Positions 18,907 to 28,455 are shown, counted from the stretch's first letter. The stretch: DNA of 64,000 bases from Deltaproteobacteria bacterium (GCA_029261875.1 JAJDAL010000046.1:1-64000), one strand, 5' to 3'. Notes: generated by a model not told the origin, from the letters alone. Translations and numbers: made by a program.

Positions 18907-19177
18907 GGAGCCAGCGGAAAGATCCGCCCCGGCATCAATCCGGGTTGTTTTTACCCCGGGTTCAATCTCCTCGCTCTCCAACCCCAATGGCAACCTCGTT
19001 GACACGGCCGTAGACGCCTCGGTAGCCTCGTCTCAGCCGGCGCTCCCGCCCTCGGGAGCGTCGGATTTCGTTTTCCTGGGGTCGGGCGTAACCCGGCTCC
19101 CGCAGCATTGTAAAGCTGTAGGAAATTTCGACGAGAGGGAATTAGGGCGGTTGCGCGCCCAGGGGAGACGGCACGCC

Positions 19178-19654
19178 ATGTCAGATCGAGTTCCCATGAC
19201 CCAGGCCGGGTATGAGCAGCTCCAAGCCGACCTCAAGCACCTGAAATCGGTCGAACGACCGAAGAATGTAAAGGACATCGAAGAGGCACGTGCCCACGGC
19301 GACATCAGTGAGAACGCGGAGTTTCATGCTGCGAAGGAAAAGCAGAGCCACCTCGACGGGCGGATCCGCGACGTGGAAGACAAATTGGCCCGGGCCCAGG
19401 TGATCGATTCCGCGGGCCAGGACCCGAGCCACGTGCGCTTCGGCGCCACTGTGGTGCTGACGGACATCGAAACCGACGAAACGGTGACGTATCAGATCGT
19501 GGGTGAACACGAAGCGGATTTGAGCGAAGGGCGAATTTCGGTGACCTCCCCGGTCGCCCGCGCCCTGATGGGCAAGGAGGTCGATAGCGCGGTGACGGTG
19601 CGTGTACCCAAGGGAACCCGCGAACTCGAGATCCAAGAGATTCGATTCGACTAA
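19178..19654 (+). CDS. greA: Transcription elongation factor GreA
   Basis: Rescues backtracked RNA polymerase by stimulating transcript cleavage. The 158-aa length equals that of E. coli GreA. An N-terminal coiled coil contains the catalytic acidic tip (EEARAHGDISENAEF), followed by the FKBP-like C-terminal domain (ISVTSPVARALMGKEVDSAVTV). The start is ATG at 19178 with AGGGGAG at 19161-19167. The next gene begins 1 nt after the stop. Confidence 0.96.
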   Translation: MSDRVPMTQAGYEQLQADLKHLKSVERPKNVKDIEEARAHGDISENAEFHAAKEKQSHLDGRIRDVEDKLARAQVIDSAGQDPSHVRFGATVVLTDIETDETVTYQIVGEHEADLSEGRISVTSPVARALMGKEVDSAVTVRVPKGTRELEIQEIRFD

Positions 19655-19655
19655 C

Positions 19656-20738
19656 GTGCGTTCCCTGCTGTTCAAATTCAGCCTCTTGCTCGTGACCCTG
19701 TTGGGCGTCACGTATTTCGCGCTCGCACAAACGGCGAGCCAGACCACGCGCGAAGTCTTGGAGGCGCACGCGGCGGAGCAGGGATTAGATCTCGGCGAGC
19801 AGGTGGAGCCGGCACTGCGCGCCCAGTGGCAGCGGCTTTCCAGCCTGGGGCTCGCGATCGTCGTCCTCGGCTGGGGGCTCGCGGCGTTCTTCATTTCGCG
19901 TTGGGTGAAACCCCTGCGGCGGCTCCACAGCGGTGTCGAACGCCTGGCAGCGGGCGATTTGAGTGTGCGCGTGCCTCCCACGTCGCGCGACGAGATCGGC
20001 GAACTCACCCAAGCCTTCAACGAGATGGGCGAATCCCTGCAACAGAAGGGGCGCATCCAGAACGCCTTCGGGCGCTACGTCAGCGATTACGTGCTGGGAC
20101 AACTGCTCCACAACGCCGACGACGAAGAGCTGGCCGGCGCCGAACGCGAAGTCACCATCCTATTTGCCGACATCCGGGGCTTCACCCATCACTCGGAAGG
20201 CATGAAGGCGCGCGATGTCGTGTCCTGGCTGAACGGCGTGTTCGAGCTGGTGGGGGACGTGATCCAGAGCCACGGCGGCACCATCGACAAATACATCGGC
20301 GATTCGGTGATGGCGTACTTCGGAGCCCCGGTGGAACAACCGGACCACGCCCGGCGCGCGGTGGCGGCGGCCATCGAGATTCAGCAGGCCATCCGGGATC
20401 GCAATCGCACGGCAGGCGGGCCCGACGGAACCGGCCTGCCCGCAGACCTGGGCATCGGAATCCATACCGGCGTGGTGGTGGTGGGCAATATCGGCTCCTC
20501 CCAGCGCGCGGACTACACGGCCGTAGGAGACGCGGTCAACGTCACCAGCCGCCTGGAGAAGCTCGCGGGCCCGGGCGAAATCCGCATCTCCGAAGCCGTC
20601 CAGCGCCGCGTCCGGGGCGAATACAGCACCCGTTTCGCGGGCGAAAAGCAACTCGCCGGCCGCAACGAGCCCGTCCACGTCTACAGCGTCGAATTCGAAG
20701 GATCCGGCGAGGCTTTCGAAAGAGCCCCCGCAAGCTAA
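19656..20738 (+). CDS. HAMP-domain class III adenylate cyclase
   Basis: Membrane-bound nucleotide cyclase, 360 aa, start GTG 19656. Predicted TM1 at 6-24 and TM2 at 64-81 flank a short periplasmic segment of about 40 residues. A HAMP domain follows at about 82-135 (RWVKPLRRL ... DEIGELTQAFNEMGESL), then the cyclase domain at about 160-335. Metal-binding D172 (FADIRGFT) and D216 (KYIGDSVMAYFG) are present, with K212, and RADYTAVGDAVN favours adenylate specificity. The gene is tightly coupled to greA. Confidence 0.88.
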   Translation: MRSLLFKFSLLLVTLLGVTYFALAQTASQTTREVLEAHAAEQGLDLGEQVEPALRAQWQRLSSLGLAIVVLGWGLAAFFISRWVKPLRRLHSGVERLAAGDLSVRVPPTSRDEIGELTQAFNEMGESLQQKGRIQNAFGRYVSDYVLGQLLHNADDEELAGAEREVTILFADIRGFTHHSEGMKARDVVSWLNGVFELVGDVIQSHGGTIDKYIGDSVMAYFGAPVEQPDHARRAVAAAIEIQQAIRDRNRTAGGPDGTGLPADLGIGIHTGVVVVGNIGSSQRADYTAVGDAVNVTSRLEKLAGPGEIRISEAVQRRVRGEYSTRFAGEKQLAGRNEPVHVYSVEFEGSGEAFERAPAS

Positions 20739-20753
20739 TATCCGGCCCGGCAT

Positions 20754-20829
20754 TCCCCGGTAGCTCAGTTGGCAGAGCAAGCGGCTGTTAACCGCTGGGT
20801 CGTAGGTTCAAGTCCTACCCGGGGAGCCA
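20754..20829 (+). tRNA. tRNA-Asn (anticodon GTT), CCA encoded
   Basis: Cloverleaf with acceptor TCCCCGG/CCGGGGA, D arm TAGCTCAGTTGGCAGAGCA, anticodon arm GCGGCTGTTAACCGC (GTT) and T arm GTAGGTTCAAGTCCTAC. The discriminator is G and CCA is encoded at 20827-20829. The 3' end, including CCA and the next bases, recurs twice downstream. Confidence 0.97.
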
Positions 20830-21045
20830 ATTCTTCTCGTTCCAACGCGAACCGACCAGGAAACGTGACAGCTCGGTCGCCGCGGACTTGACCCGCGAGC
20901 GAAGCGAGCGCGTCAAGTCCTACCCGGGGAGCCAATTCTTCTTTTGGACCACCGCGAACCGACCGGAACCGTCGCAGCTCGATCGCCGCGGACATGACTG
21001 CGAGCGAAGCGAGCCCGTCAAGTCCTACCCGGGGAGCCAATTCTT
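20808..21045. repeat. 105-bp direct repeats carrying the tRNA-Asn 3' end
   Basis: The segment TCAAGTCCTACCCGGGGAGC plus CAATTCTT occurs three times, at 20808, 20913 and 21018, exactly 105 nt apart. The first copy is the real T arm, acceptor and CCA of tRNA-Asn. The spacers are also related (CGCGAACCGACC, then a GCGAGCGAAGCGAGC block), so this is a diverged tandem array of about 2.3 units. The last copy ends in a T-run. No complete tRNA is present in copies 2 and 3. Confidence 0.92.
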
Positions 21046-21068
21046 TTTTCCGCCGCGCGATCTCCCGC

Positions 21069-22850
21069 TCAGCTCCCGTAGCCCAGAGCGCGAAGACGTT
21101 CGAGAAGCTCGGGGTCGGGGTCGACCACGGAGGTGCTTGCGTCGCGCGAAACGTACCAGACGTGAAGTACGGGCTGGCAGCTTCGCTTGGTTTCGACGCG
21201 TTGGATGCGGCGACCGGATTCGCAGGGTGGACGATCGCTGGCGAGCCGGTGGGAACGAATGTCGTCGGAATCGAGATCGATCACGTGGGGCACCTTCACG
21301 GCATCGCCTTCGCCGATTCCGACTCGCCTCCGGTCGCCCTGGAGCTCGAGGCGGATCGATTGGCTTCCTGGCCAATAGAGTTCATCGACATCGCCCACCC
21401 AAACATCCTGTACCCGCCCGAATCGCCGGGCGGAGTTGTGGATTGGATTGAGCTCGAACCGGACTTGGACCCGGCCATCTCCTAGCGGCTCCATGAGGTC
21501 GTCCGACTCCAGCCCCACCTCATGGAGATCACCCGGCGCTTTCGTGAGCGCGAAGGAGATCGAATCGGCGGACGGGCAGCCACACCCACGTAGGTGCCAA
21601 CCCGCCTTCTCGTGAGAAAGGCGCCGCTCGAGCATGCTGCGCAGATGGAGAACCTTTTCTGGATGGTCGGCCTCCAGATTGATCTTCTCGGCCGGATCGG
21701 ATTCGAGATCAAAGAGTTCAACCTCCCCCGCCCCTTGGTCGAGTATCAGTTTCCAATTCTCGTCATAGATGGCCCGTTGATGATGACCATCGAGGTCGAG
21801 CGAGGCGACGCGGATCCGGGGCTCCTCGTTTCCCGAAAGAAAATCTCGCCCTTCGTTGGCTGGAGAGACCGGAAGACCCAGAGCCGCCAGAATCGTTGGC
21901 GACAGATCCGCGAGTTCCACAGGCCCGGCCACGCGCTCGCCCGCCCGTTCGTTGCCCGGAAGCTTGATTACACCGGGGACCCGAAGCACCTCCTCATAGA
22001 GCGATCGCCCGTGCCCCGTACGCCCGTGTTCTTGAAATTCTTCGCCGTGGTCGGAGACGACCGCGATCAACGCGTCGCGATAGATTCCCTGGCTGCGCAG
22101 AAATGCCAAGAACTCCTTCAATCGCAGATCCGCGTCCCGCACCTCTCCGAGGTAGGAAAAAAATGGATTGCGCTCGAGCGGTAAGTCCACTTGAACAGCC
22201 GGCACCCCAGGGAAGGCCCGACTGAGCGAGGGCACCCATCGCCTCAACCCGCGGGCAATCTCCGGCGGAGGGACATAGGGTGCGTGCGGATCCATTACGT
22301 GGATGTAGTAGAACCCAGGCTCATCGCCTCGCGCTTGCACGCCGACCCTTGCGGCACCGAATACCATGGTGGCTTCCGGCGGAGTGCTCGTCGCGAACAA
22401 TCGGCCGGTGTCGACGAATTGACCGAACCCGGCATCGAAACCCCACTCGGGAAGAATGTTCGGATTCGCCGACCAACCGAACGTCGCATACCCACTCGCG
22501 CGCAGCTGGGCGGCCAACGTGGGGAGGGACTTCGGTAGCGAGCTGAATCGATCCGCCACGCCGTGTCGGCTCGGACCGGTTCCGGTCATCAGCGAGGCGA
22601 CGGACGTTCTCGTCCAGGACGACGGTGCGTAGAGGTTCTCCAGCAACACACCGTCGCGAGCAAGCTCCCGAAATCCTCCGCCCTTCGGAAGAAGCGGGTT
22701 GAAGGAGCTCAGCACATCGGTTCGCGTGGTGTCGACAACGATCAGGAAGACATGCCTCGATTCCGGTTCGGGAACCCCAGCGGGTTCGCCCGAACAGAAA
22801 CAGAAAAAGAGCATGGCGATCGCCGAGCGTCGCTGGGTGCGCGTAAACAT
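21069..22850 (-). CDS. Sulfatase-like hydrolase, probable lipoprotein
   Basis: Alkaline-phosphatase-superfamily protein of 593 aa. The metal-binding start is HVFLIVVDTTRTDVL, and the active-site region reads YAPSSWTRTSVASLMTG. The usual C/SxPxR box is thus SSWTR, with Ser at the nucleophile position and Trp for Pro. HVMDPHAPY and VVSDHGEEFQEHGRTGH supply the other metal ligands. The N-terminus (RRSAIAMLFFCFCSGE) looks like a secretion or lipobox signal. The last 150 residues do not resemble a catalytic domain. Substrate unknown. Confidence 0.8.
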   Translation of the reverse strand: MFTRTQRRSAIAMLFFCFCSGEPAGVPEPESRHVFLIVVDTTRTDVLSSFNPLLPKGGGFRELARDGVLLENLYAPSSWTRTSVASLMTGTGPSRHGVADRFSSLPKSLPTLAAQLRASGYATFGWSANPNILPEWGFDAGFGQFVDTGRLFATSTPPEATMVFGAARVGVQARGDEPGFYYIHVMDPHAPYVPPPEIARGLRRWVPSLSRAFPGVPAVQVDLPLERNPFFSYLGEVRDADLRLKEFLAFLRSQGIYRDALIAVVSDHGEEFQEHGRTGHGRSLYEEVLRVPGVIKLPGNERAGERVAGPVELADLSPTILAALGLPVSPANEGRDFLSGNEEPRIRVASLDLDGHHQRAIYDENWKLILDQGAGEVELFDLESDPAEKINLEADHPEKVLHLRSMLERRLSHEKAGWHLRGCGCPSADSISFALTKAPGDLHEVGLESDDLMEPLGDGRVQVRFELNPIHNSARRFGRVQDVWVGDVDELYWPGSQSIRLELQGDRRRVGIGEGDAVKVPHVIDLDSDDIRSHRLASDRPPCESGRRIQRVETKRSCQPVLHVWYVSRDASTSVVDPDPELLERLRALGYGS

Positions 22851-23164
22851 CCGCTCCCAGGTTCCGTGAATTCGGCATCGGATTCAAGAGAACCACTTCT
22901 TTCTTCGAACCGAACGCACCAGAAGGAGTCAAAGAACCCCCAACGTTCTAGCGGCAGGTGGGGGCAGCGCACCGGCATGTAGGGGCTTCGAAATGGTCGG
23001 TCCGCGCGCCCTCTCCGAGACTCTCGGACAGCGGTGTTTCGCCGTTGCGTTCGGGCAGGGACATTGCGGTTCCCGTGGTGTAGGTCTTGAGAACTGCGGA
23101 TGAAAAGTGAGCCTGCGGAATGATTTCGTGCTGATTCCCGGCGCCAAGCGATAACCTCCGGCCC
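22851..23164. other. Divergent intergenic region without recognised elements
   Basis: 314 nt between the divergently transcribed sulfatase and antiporter genes. It must hold promoters for one or both genes, but no convincing -35/-10 pair, strong hairpin or RNA gene was seen. Confidence 0.5.
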
Positions 23165-24751
23165 ATGGAAATTGTCCTGCTCATCGCCGCTTTTCTGGTC
23201 GGGTTTGCCGCAATGCGGGTCGGGCTTCCGCCCCTGGTCGGCTACCTGGTGGCCGGCTTCGCCCTGCACGCCGTGGGCTTCCAATCTTCCCCGGCCATCG
23301 ACGCCGTCGCCGACCTCGGGGTGCTGCTGCTCCTGTTCGGGATCGGACTCAAGCTGAAGTTGCAGACCCTGTTGCGTCCCGAGGTGTGGGGAACCGCGAC
23401 CGCCTTCGCCGTGCTCGCCACGGCGGCGGTCGCCGCGGTCCTGCTCGGCGTCGGCGCCACCGGTGTCGCGCTGGCGTCCGATCTCGATCTGGCCGGCGCA
23501 GCGGTCGTCGCTTTCGCACTCTCGTTCTCGAGCACCGTGTTCGCCGTGAAGGCCCTCGACGAACGGGGCGAAGGCGGCACGGTCGCCGGGCGGATTGCCA
23601 TCGGGATCCTGATCGTTCAGGACATCCTTGCGGTCGTATTCCTGGTGGTGACCAGCGGGAGCACACCGTCGATCTGGGCCCTCGCCCTCATCCCGGGTTA
23701 CTTCGCGATCCGGCCGCTGGCCGGCTGGCTACTCGATCGATCCGGGCACGGGGAGGTGTTGCTGCTGTTCGCCTTCACGTTGGCGATCGGCGTCGGAGCG
23801 GAAGTGTTCAAGTGGGTGGGGCTGAAGCCGGACCTCGGAGCCCTGGTGGCGGGGCTGATGCTTTCGCGCCATCCGCGGGCCGCTGAAATGGCGGACCAGT
23901 TGCTGTCCTTCAAGGACATCCTACTGGTCGGCTTCTTCCTTTCCATCGGTCTGGCGGGCACACCGCCTGCGGCCGCCTGGGCGATCGGTTTGATCGTGCT
24001 GATGCTGATCCCCGCCCGCGGTTTCGTCCTCTTCTGGCTCCTCACCCGTTTCCGCCTGCGCGCGCGAACCGCGCTACACGGGGCCCTCACGTTGACCACC
24101 TACAGCGAGTTCGGCCTGATCGTGGGAGCGGCGGGGCTGTCGTCGGGACTGATCGGTCCGGACTGGGTGTCGACCATCGCCGTGGCGGTGTCGGCCTCGT
24201 TCGTTGCTGCGTCGGCGGTCAACACGTTCCGGTACCGCATCTACGACCGCTGGTACCGCGATCTCCTGCGGTTCGAGCGGGATCGGAAGCTGGAGGACGA
24301 TGCGGCGATCGACTGCAGCGCGGCGCGGGTGCTGGTCTTCGGTATGGGCCGGGTGGGCACCGGCTCCTACGACGAGCTCGTCAAGCGACGCGGCGCCGTG
24401 GTGGCCGGCATCGACGGGAACGCCGACATCGTGTCGCGACACGCGAAGGAAGGACGCAACGTGATTCGCGGAAACGCGCTCGATCGAGATTTCTGGGAGC
24501 GGGTTCACTTCCATCCCGAAGTCGAACTCGTCGTGGCCTCCACGAGCAACCACACCGCCAACATGGAGCTGATCGGACGGGTCCGGCAATTCCTCCCCAG
24601 CGCCCGGATCGCGTCGATCGCCACCTATCCCGACCAGGTGCTCGAACTTCAGAAAGCCGGCGTCGACGTGGCGCGCAACCTGTACGAAGAGGCGGGACAA
24701 GCCCTCGCCGACGATGCGGTGATCGCCGTGTTCGGCAACGACCGGAGCTGA
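23165..24751 (+). CDS. Kef-type cation:proton antiporter with RCK/TrkA-N domain
   Basis: CPA2-family monovalent cation/H+ antiporter, 528 aa. About twelve hydrophobic helices fill residues 1-360, including the family segments PPLVGYLVAGFALHAVGF, LLLFGIGLKLKL and GLKPDLGALVAGLMLS. A cytoplasmic nucleotide-binding RCK domain follows, with VLVFGMGRVGTGSYDELV at about residues 388-405 and a downstream acidic residue in VVAGIDGNADIV. It resembles E. coli YbaL more than KefB/C. It probably moves K+ or Na+ under NAD(H) or redox control. Confidence 0.88.
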   Translation: MEIVLLIAAFLVGFAAMRVGLPPLVGYLVAGFALHAVGFQSSPAIDAVADLGVLLLLFGIGLKLKLQTLLRPEVWGTATAFAVLATAAVAAVLLGVGATGVALASDLDLAGAAVVAFALSFSSTVFAVKALDERGEGGTVAGRIAIGILIVQDILAVVFLVVTSGSTPSIWALALIPGYFAIRPLAGWLLDRSGHGEVLLLFAFTLAIGVGAEVFKWVGLKPDLGALVAGLMLSRHPRAAEMADQLLSFKDILLVGFFLSIGLAGTPPAAAWAIGLIVLMLIPARGFVLFWLLTRFRLRARTALHGALTLTTYSEFGLIVGAAGLSSGLIGPDWVSTIAVAVSASFVAASAVNTFRYRIYDRWYRDLLRFERDRKLEDDAAIDCSAARVLVFGMGRVGTGSYDELVKRRGAVVAGIDGNADIVSRHAKEGRNVIRGNALDRDFWERVHFHPEVELVVASTSNHTANMELIGRVRQFLPSARIASIATYPDQVLELQKAGVDVARNLYEEAGQALADDAVIAVFGNDRS

Positions 24752-24811
24752 TCCCCCGCGCCGAATGGAGCGTAGGCAAACGCCTTCTTGGACCGCCGCG
24801 GTTGGCTGCGC

Positions 24812-27736
24812 CTACGCCCCCGGAGACGACAAGAATCTGCGAACGTCGGAGACCGTGGGTGTGCCGAGGGTCGTGAGTAGGGGAACTCCGGTGGAATTCG
24901 TGAGCAATGTGGCGGCGCGATCCGGGCTGGGTCTCGTCCGTTCCAGCAGCCCCTCGATTTGGAGGCGTTCGGATCGGGAAAGCGCGGAAAGCGGAACGAG
25001 CGTTACGGGCGGACGCGTACCGAGGCCTACTTCCGGGATCGAATACATCGCGAGTTCGTCTGGGCGAAAGGCTTCGCGAAGAGCCTGAAGCTGTGGAACC
25101 TCACTCGCGCAGGACGTTTTGCACTGTGCCGCCGCCGCGTAAAGTCGAACCGCAGAATTGTCGCTGGCCGACGCCGGGTCGAACCGCACTTCCCGCACAA
25201 CCTCTCGACGGGGCTCATTGAAGGCGGGCCTGGCGTAGGGCTCGACCCGTACGGCGTGTCCCGTCGGAGATTGGGACGGCGCTTCGTAGAACGTCACCAG
25301 GCTCCCGGCGGCGATCGGGCCACTCGCGTGTTCGACCCCCGATGGCCAGCGCACGACTAGACGATCGACCTCCTGCCGCTCCCCCAAGCCCACCACCAGC
25401 GTTCCGCTGTTCTGGGCCGCGAGTCCCTCTCCCGCACGGTGTTCGCGATGCAACACGCGCTCTCCTGCCTCCACGATCGCGCGCGCTCCGAATCCGTCGC
25501 GCGCGGTCTTGCCCGGTGCCGGTTTCGACGTCCAATTCGAACCCACGAATCGGAGTGCAACGAACCCCGGGCTGCCGGGATCCCTCTTCAAAGCGCCCTG
25601 ATTGCGAAACACCTCGAGCAGCGGGGCGTTCGCATTCACGACCGCGAGGTCGATCCAGCCATCTCGGTCGTAGTCGAGAACCGCGAACGAGCGACCGTCG
25701 CCCACATGGTCGGCCCCCGAAAGTTCAGAGACATCTTCGAATGCGCCGCCTCCGTCATTTCGAAAGAGACGGTTGCGCTCGTTCCCGCTCAGCGACGCCG
25801 CGAGTCCCGCGCGGTGGGGCGGCGACGCGACGGGGAGCGCCAGGTGATCGTCCGAGCGCACGACCGTGCGCCACCACTCGCTTCACGTGTCCACCGGTTC
25901 TGCGTAGGGAGCAGGTGCCGTGTAGTAACCGTTGAGGGCATAGATATCGAGATCGGCATCGTTGTCGAAATCAACGAACTGCGCTCCCCAGGACCAGCCC
26001 GCACGCATCACGGCTCGACTTTGGAGATTGCCCTCTTCGATGCGACGAAATCGATCTCCCTCGTTGTGAAAGAGACTGCTGCCTTGGGCCATCCGCGCGA
26101 AGCTCGGGTCGAGGCCGGGAATGCTCGCGGTCACCCGGGCTCCCGCCTTGCTCTGCATGTTGGCCACGTAGAGATCGAGTCTTCCGTCGTTGTCGTAATC
26201 CCCCCAGCTCACCGACATCGAGAACACACCCGGATCCGCCGTACCGGTCGCCTCGGTCACGTCGGAGAAGCGCCCCGCCCCGTCGTTGCGAAACAGGTTG
26301 TTGGGCGCGAAATCGTTCGCGCAGTAGACATCCGGGTCTCCGTCGAAATCGAAATCCGACCAAGCGCATTGATAGGTATTGCGGAACAGCGCAAGCCCGG
26401 ATGCGTTCTCGGGAGTGGCGAAGCGCCCTTCCCCTCGATTGACGAAAAGGCGATTGGGTGGCCCGGCACGATTGCGGATCGAGTGATGATCCGGATCGCT
26501 GAGTCGCCCGCACAACGCCTTCGCCTCGTCGGTCGAGAAGTACGGATGGAAATCGCGATCGACGGCCTTCTCGCATTGTTCCGGCGTCCTCGCATACGAC
26601 CCTTCCGCCCAATAGGTCGCGAAGTAGACATCGAGAAGGCCATCGGAATTGAAATCCACCGCACTGACGGAGGAAACGTGATACGGAAGCGGGACCTCGA
26701 ACGAGTCGGATCGATCGACGAATCGCCCTTCCCGGTTTTCCAGGTACAGGCTTCGCTCGAGGGTCCGTCCCAGGAATGCGTCCAGATCGCCGTCGTTGTC
26801 GAAGTCGGCGAATACCGCCGACGACGTGAACCCCGCGATATCGAGTCCCACCCGTGCGGCGATCTCCTGAAAGCTTCCGTCTCCGCGGTTGCGCAGCAAC
26901 TGATTTCGGCCCCAGCGGGACATGACGTAGATGTCGTCGAGTCCATCCCGGTCGACGTCCGCAACCGCCACGCCCGGGTGCCGATCCATCGACATGGCCG
27001 AGAAGCGCGGATGCGGAGGTTCGAATTTCTTCGGATCCTCGAGGAGATCGCGGACATGGTCTTCGTGAACCGATCGCCTCGCGCGTTCGAGAGCCGGAGC
27101 GTCGAGCATCCGGAAAAGGGCGGGCGCAAAATCCGGATCCGGCTGGGTGTAGAGGTTCAGCTCCTGGGTTTCGAAGGATTCGATCGTCCACGGGCGATCC
27201 GGGGAGGACTGCCGCCAGCGAAAGATCAGTCGGGCGCGAATCGCCCCCTTGTCTCCGTCGACCATCGCGGCCCCGGCCCGAAAGTTCACCTCCGTCGTGA
27301 AGTCACCTTCCTCGCTAGCGGGATGCCAGCCGCGTACGACGGAGAATTGCGCATGGTCGAGGTAGTCGATCGATGCGAACAGTGGCCGCCACAAATCCAG
27401 GCGTTCCCGGGAAATCGAGGCCCAACCCGCAACCGTGAACTGACGCTTCATCCCTCCACCGGCGACCGACGCCGCGCCTTCAGGGCCAGACAGATCCCGG
27501 ACCCGGACCGTTTCGGAGAACAGCTCGCGATCATGGCCGGGGATTTTCAAATTCATTGCCGCCCGTGTGGCCTCACGCAGGCGTGAATCGAGCAAGGCGA
27601 TGAGCGCTTCCTCTCGGTCGAGCCGCCGCACGGCCGCTTCGAGTCCTGCGCGTTGTACGGAGGTGAGCGCAGCGGTCCCGAGCGTTCCGATCAGGACCGC
27701 CGCCCCCGCGACTCCAAGCCAACGAATGCGAAGCAT
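24812..27736 (-). CDS. Candidate selenoprotein: FG-GAP/ASPIC-UnbV (CRTAC1-like) protein with thioredoxin-like tail, in-frame UGA
   Basis: Read as one gene this gives 974 residues with UGA at codon 618 (25885-25883). Residues 1-30 form a membrane anchor or signal. FG-GAP/VCBS calcium-binding blades follow (VDRDGLDDIYV, DFDNDGDLDAF, DYDNDGRLDLYV, DFDNDADLDIYALNG). The blades resume after the UGA (DYDRDGWIDLAV), then an ASPIC/UnbV domain (FGARAIVEAGERV; VVRWPSGVE) and a tail with CKTSC and GTPTVSDVRRFL like TlpA/thioredoxin proteins. Both halves are in the same frame with no other stop, and a SECIS-like hairpin follows the UGA. Alternatives are a nonsense-mutated pseudogene or two proteins, the second starting at GTG 25861. 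A lipoprotein gene lies 15 nt upstream. Confidence 0.7.
25856..25885 (-). promoter_or_regulatory. Candidate bacterial SECIS element directly after an in-frame UGA
   Basis: Reading the minus strand, UGA (25885-25883) is followed by 11 nt, then the stem GCGCAC (25871-25866), loop GGUC (25865-25862) and stem GUGCGC (25861-25856). The E. coli fdhF SECIS also begins 11 nt after its UGA and has a GGUC loop on a 6-bp stem, so SelB binding is plausible. The bulged U found in the fdhF stem is absent here. The stem can extend weakly through GGUG/CACC further out. Confidence 0.6.
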
Positions 27737-27751
27737 TTCGCTAGAAACGAA

Positions 27752-28192
27752 TTACTGAAGGTTGAGTTCGCAGCTCGGCGGATTGCACACCAACGCCATC
27801 GTACCGACGTACGGATCACTCTCATCGCTCGGCATGTGAGCGCCGTTTCTCAGTACGCGGGTATCGATCCAATAGCCGCCGGTCCCGAAGGCGGGCCCGT
27901 ACCATTTGTCCCACGTCTGCGGCATCACCCGCGTGCAGCTCCAGAACCCTCCTTCGGGCACGAAACAGGGCCCCCCGACGTCGTCCCAGGCCGTGGGCTC
28001 TGCATAGTTGGTCGCCTGAATGACGATTTCGTCGCCGAGATTTCCGGTCCCCTTGAATGTGATCGGTTGATCCGTCGCCGACAGTTTCATTGCATGATCC
28101 GGCGCATAGACACAATGGCCCGCCACGAGGAGCCATGCAGTGATGAGCAGGAAGACACTCGGGTTGCGATACCGGGATATGGAAGGATGCAT
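27752..28192 (-). CDS. Small secreted lipoprotein of unknown function
   Basis: A 146-aa protein starting at ATG 28192. The signal FLLITAWLLVAGHC ends in a lipobox-like AGHC. The mature part has an N-terminal beta-like stretch (ITFKGTGNLGDEIVIQATN), then several Trp and Cys residues (CFVPEGGFWSCTRVMPQTW; CNPPSCELNLQ). I do not recognise a family. It ends 15 nt before the candidate selenoprotein gene on the same strand, so the two are probably co-transcribed. The open frame continues 114 codons upstream without protein-like features. Confidence 0.65.
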   Translation of the reverse strand: MHPSISRYRNPSVFLLITAWLLVAGHCVYAPDHAMKLSATDQPITFKGTGNLGDEIVIQATNYAEPTAWDDVGGPCFVPEGGFWSCTRVMPQTWDKWYGPAFGTGGYWIDTRVLRNGAHMPSDESDPYVGTMALVCNPPSCELNLQ

Positions 28193-28455
28193 TCTGACTC
28201 CGCCTGACTCCCCTCTCGGGGAGCAATCGGGTCGCACCGAACGCTGGCTCTCGTAGGGGGTGCAAGAGAAGTGCCATCGCGCAATGGCGTCAAAGAGCGC
28301 TGTGGGGGACGGAGGCGTTCGAATTGACCATCTGTGGCCAACGGAGGTCGAAAACGGCGATCGGCGCTGCCCCACGGTCGAATGACCGCTGCGCTGCGCA
28401 CCCTTTGGGCGAAGGCGTTTCTGCCCGGGATGCAATCGCGTAGGCTTGGGTGACG

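Noticed and set aside
20808..21045. CRISPR array
   Set aside because: The repeats are tRNA-Asn 3' ends with similar, not unique, spacers, and no cas genes are near.
25439..27586. 715-codon plus-strand frame opposite the candidate selenoprotein gene
   Set aside because: Antisense to clear FG-GAP repeats; no recognisable domain.
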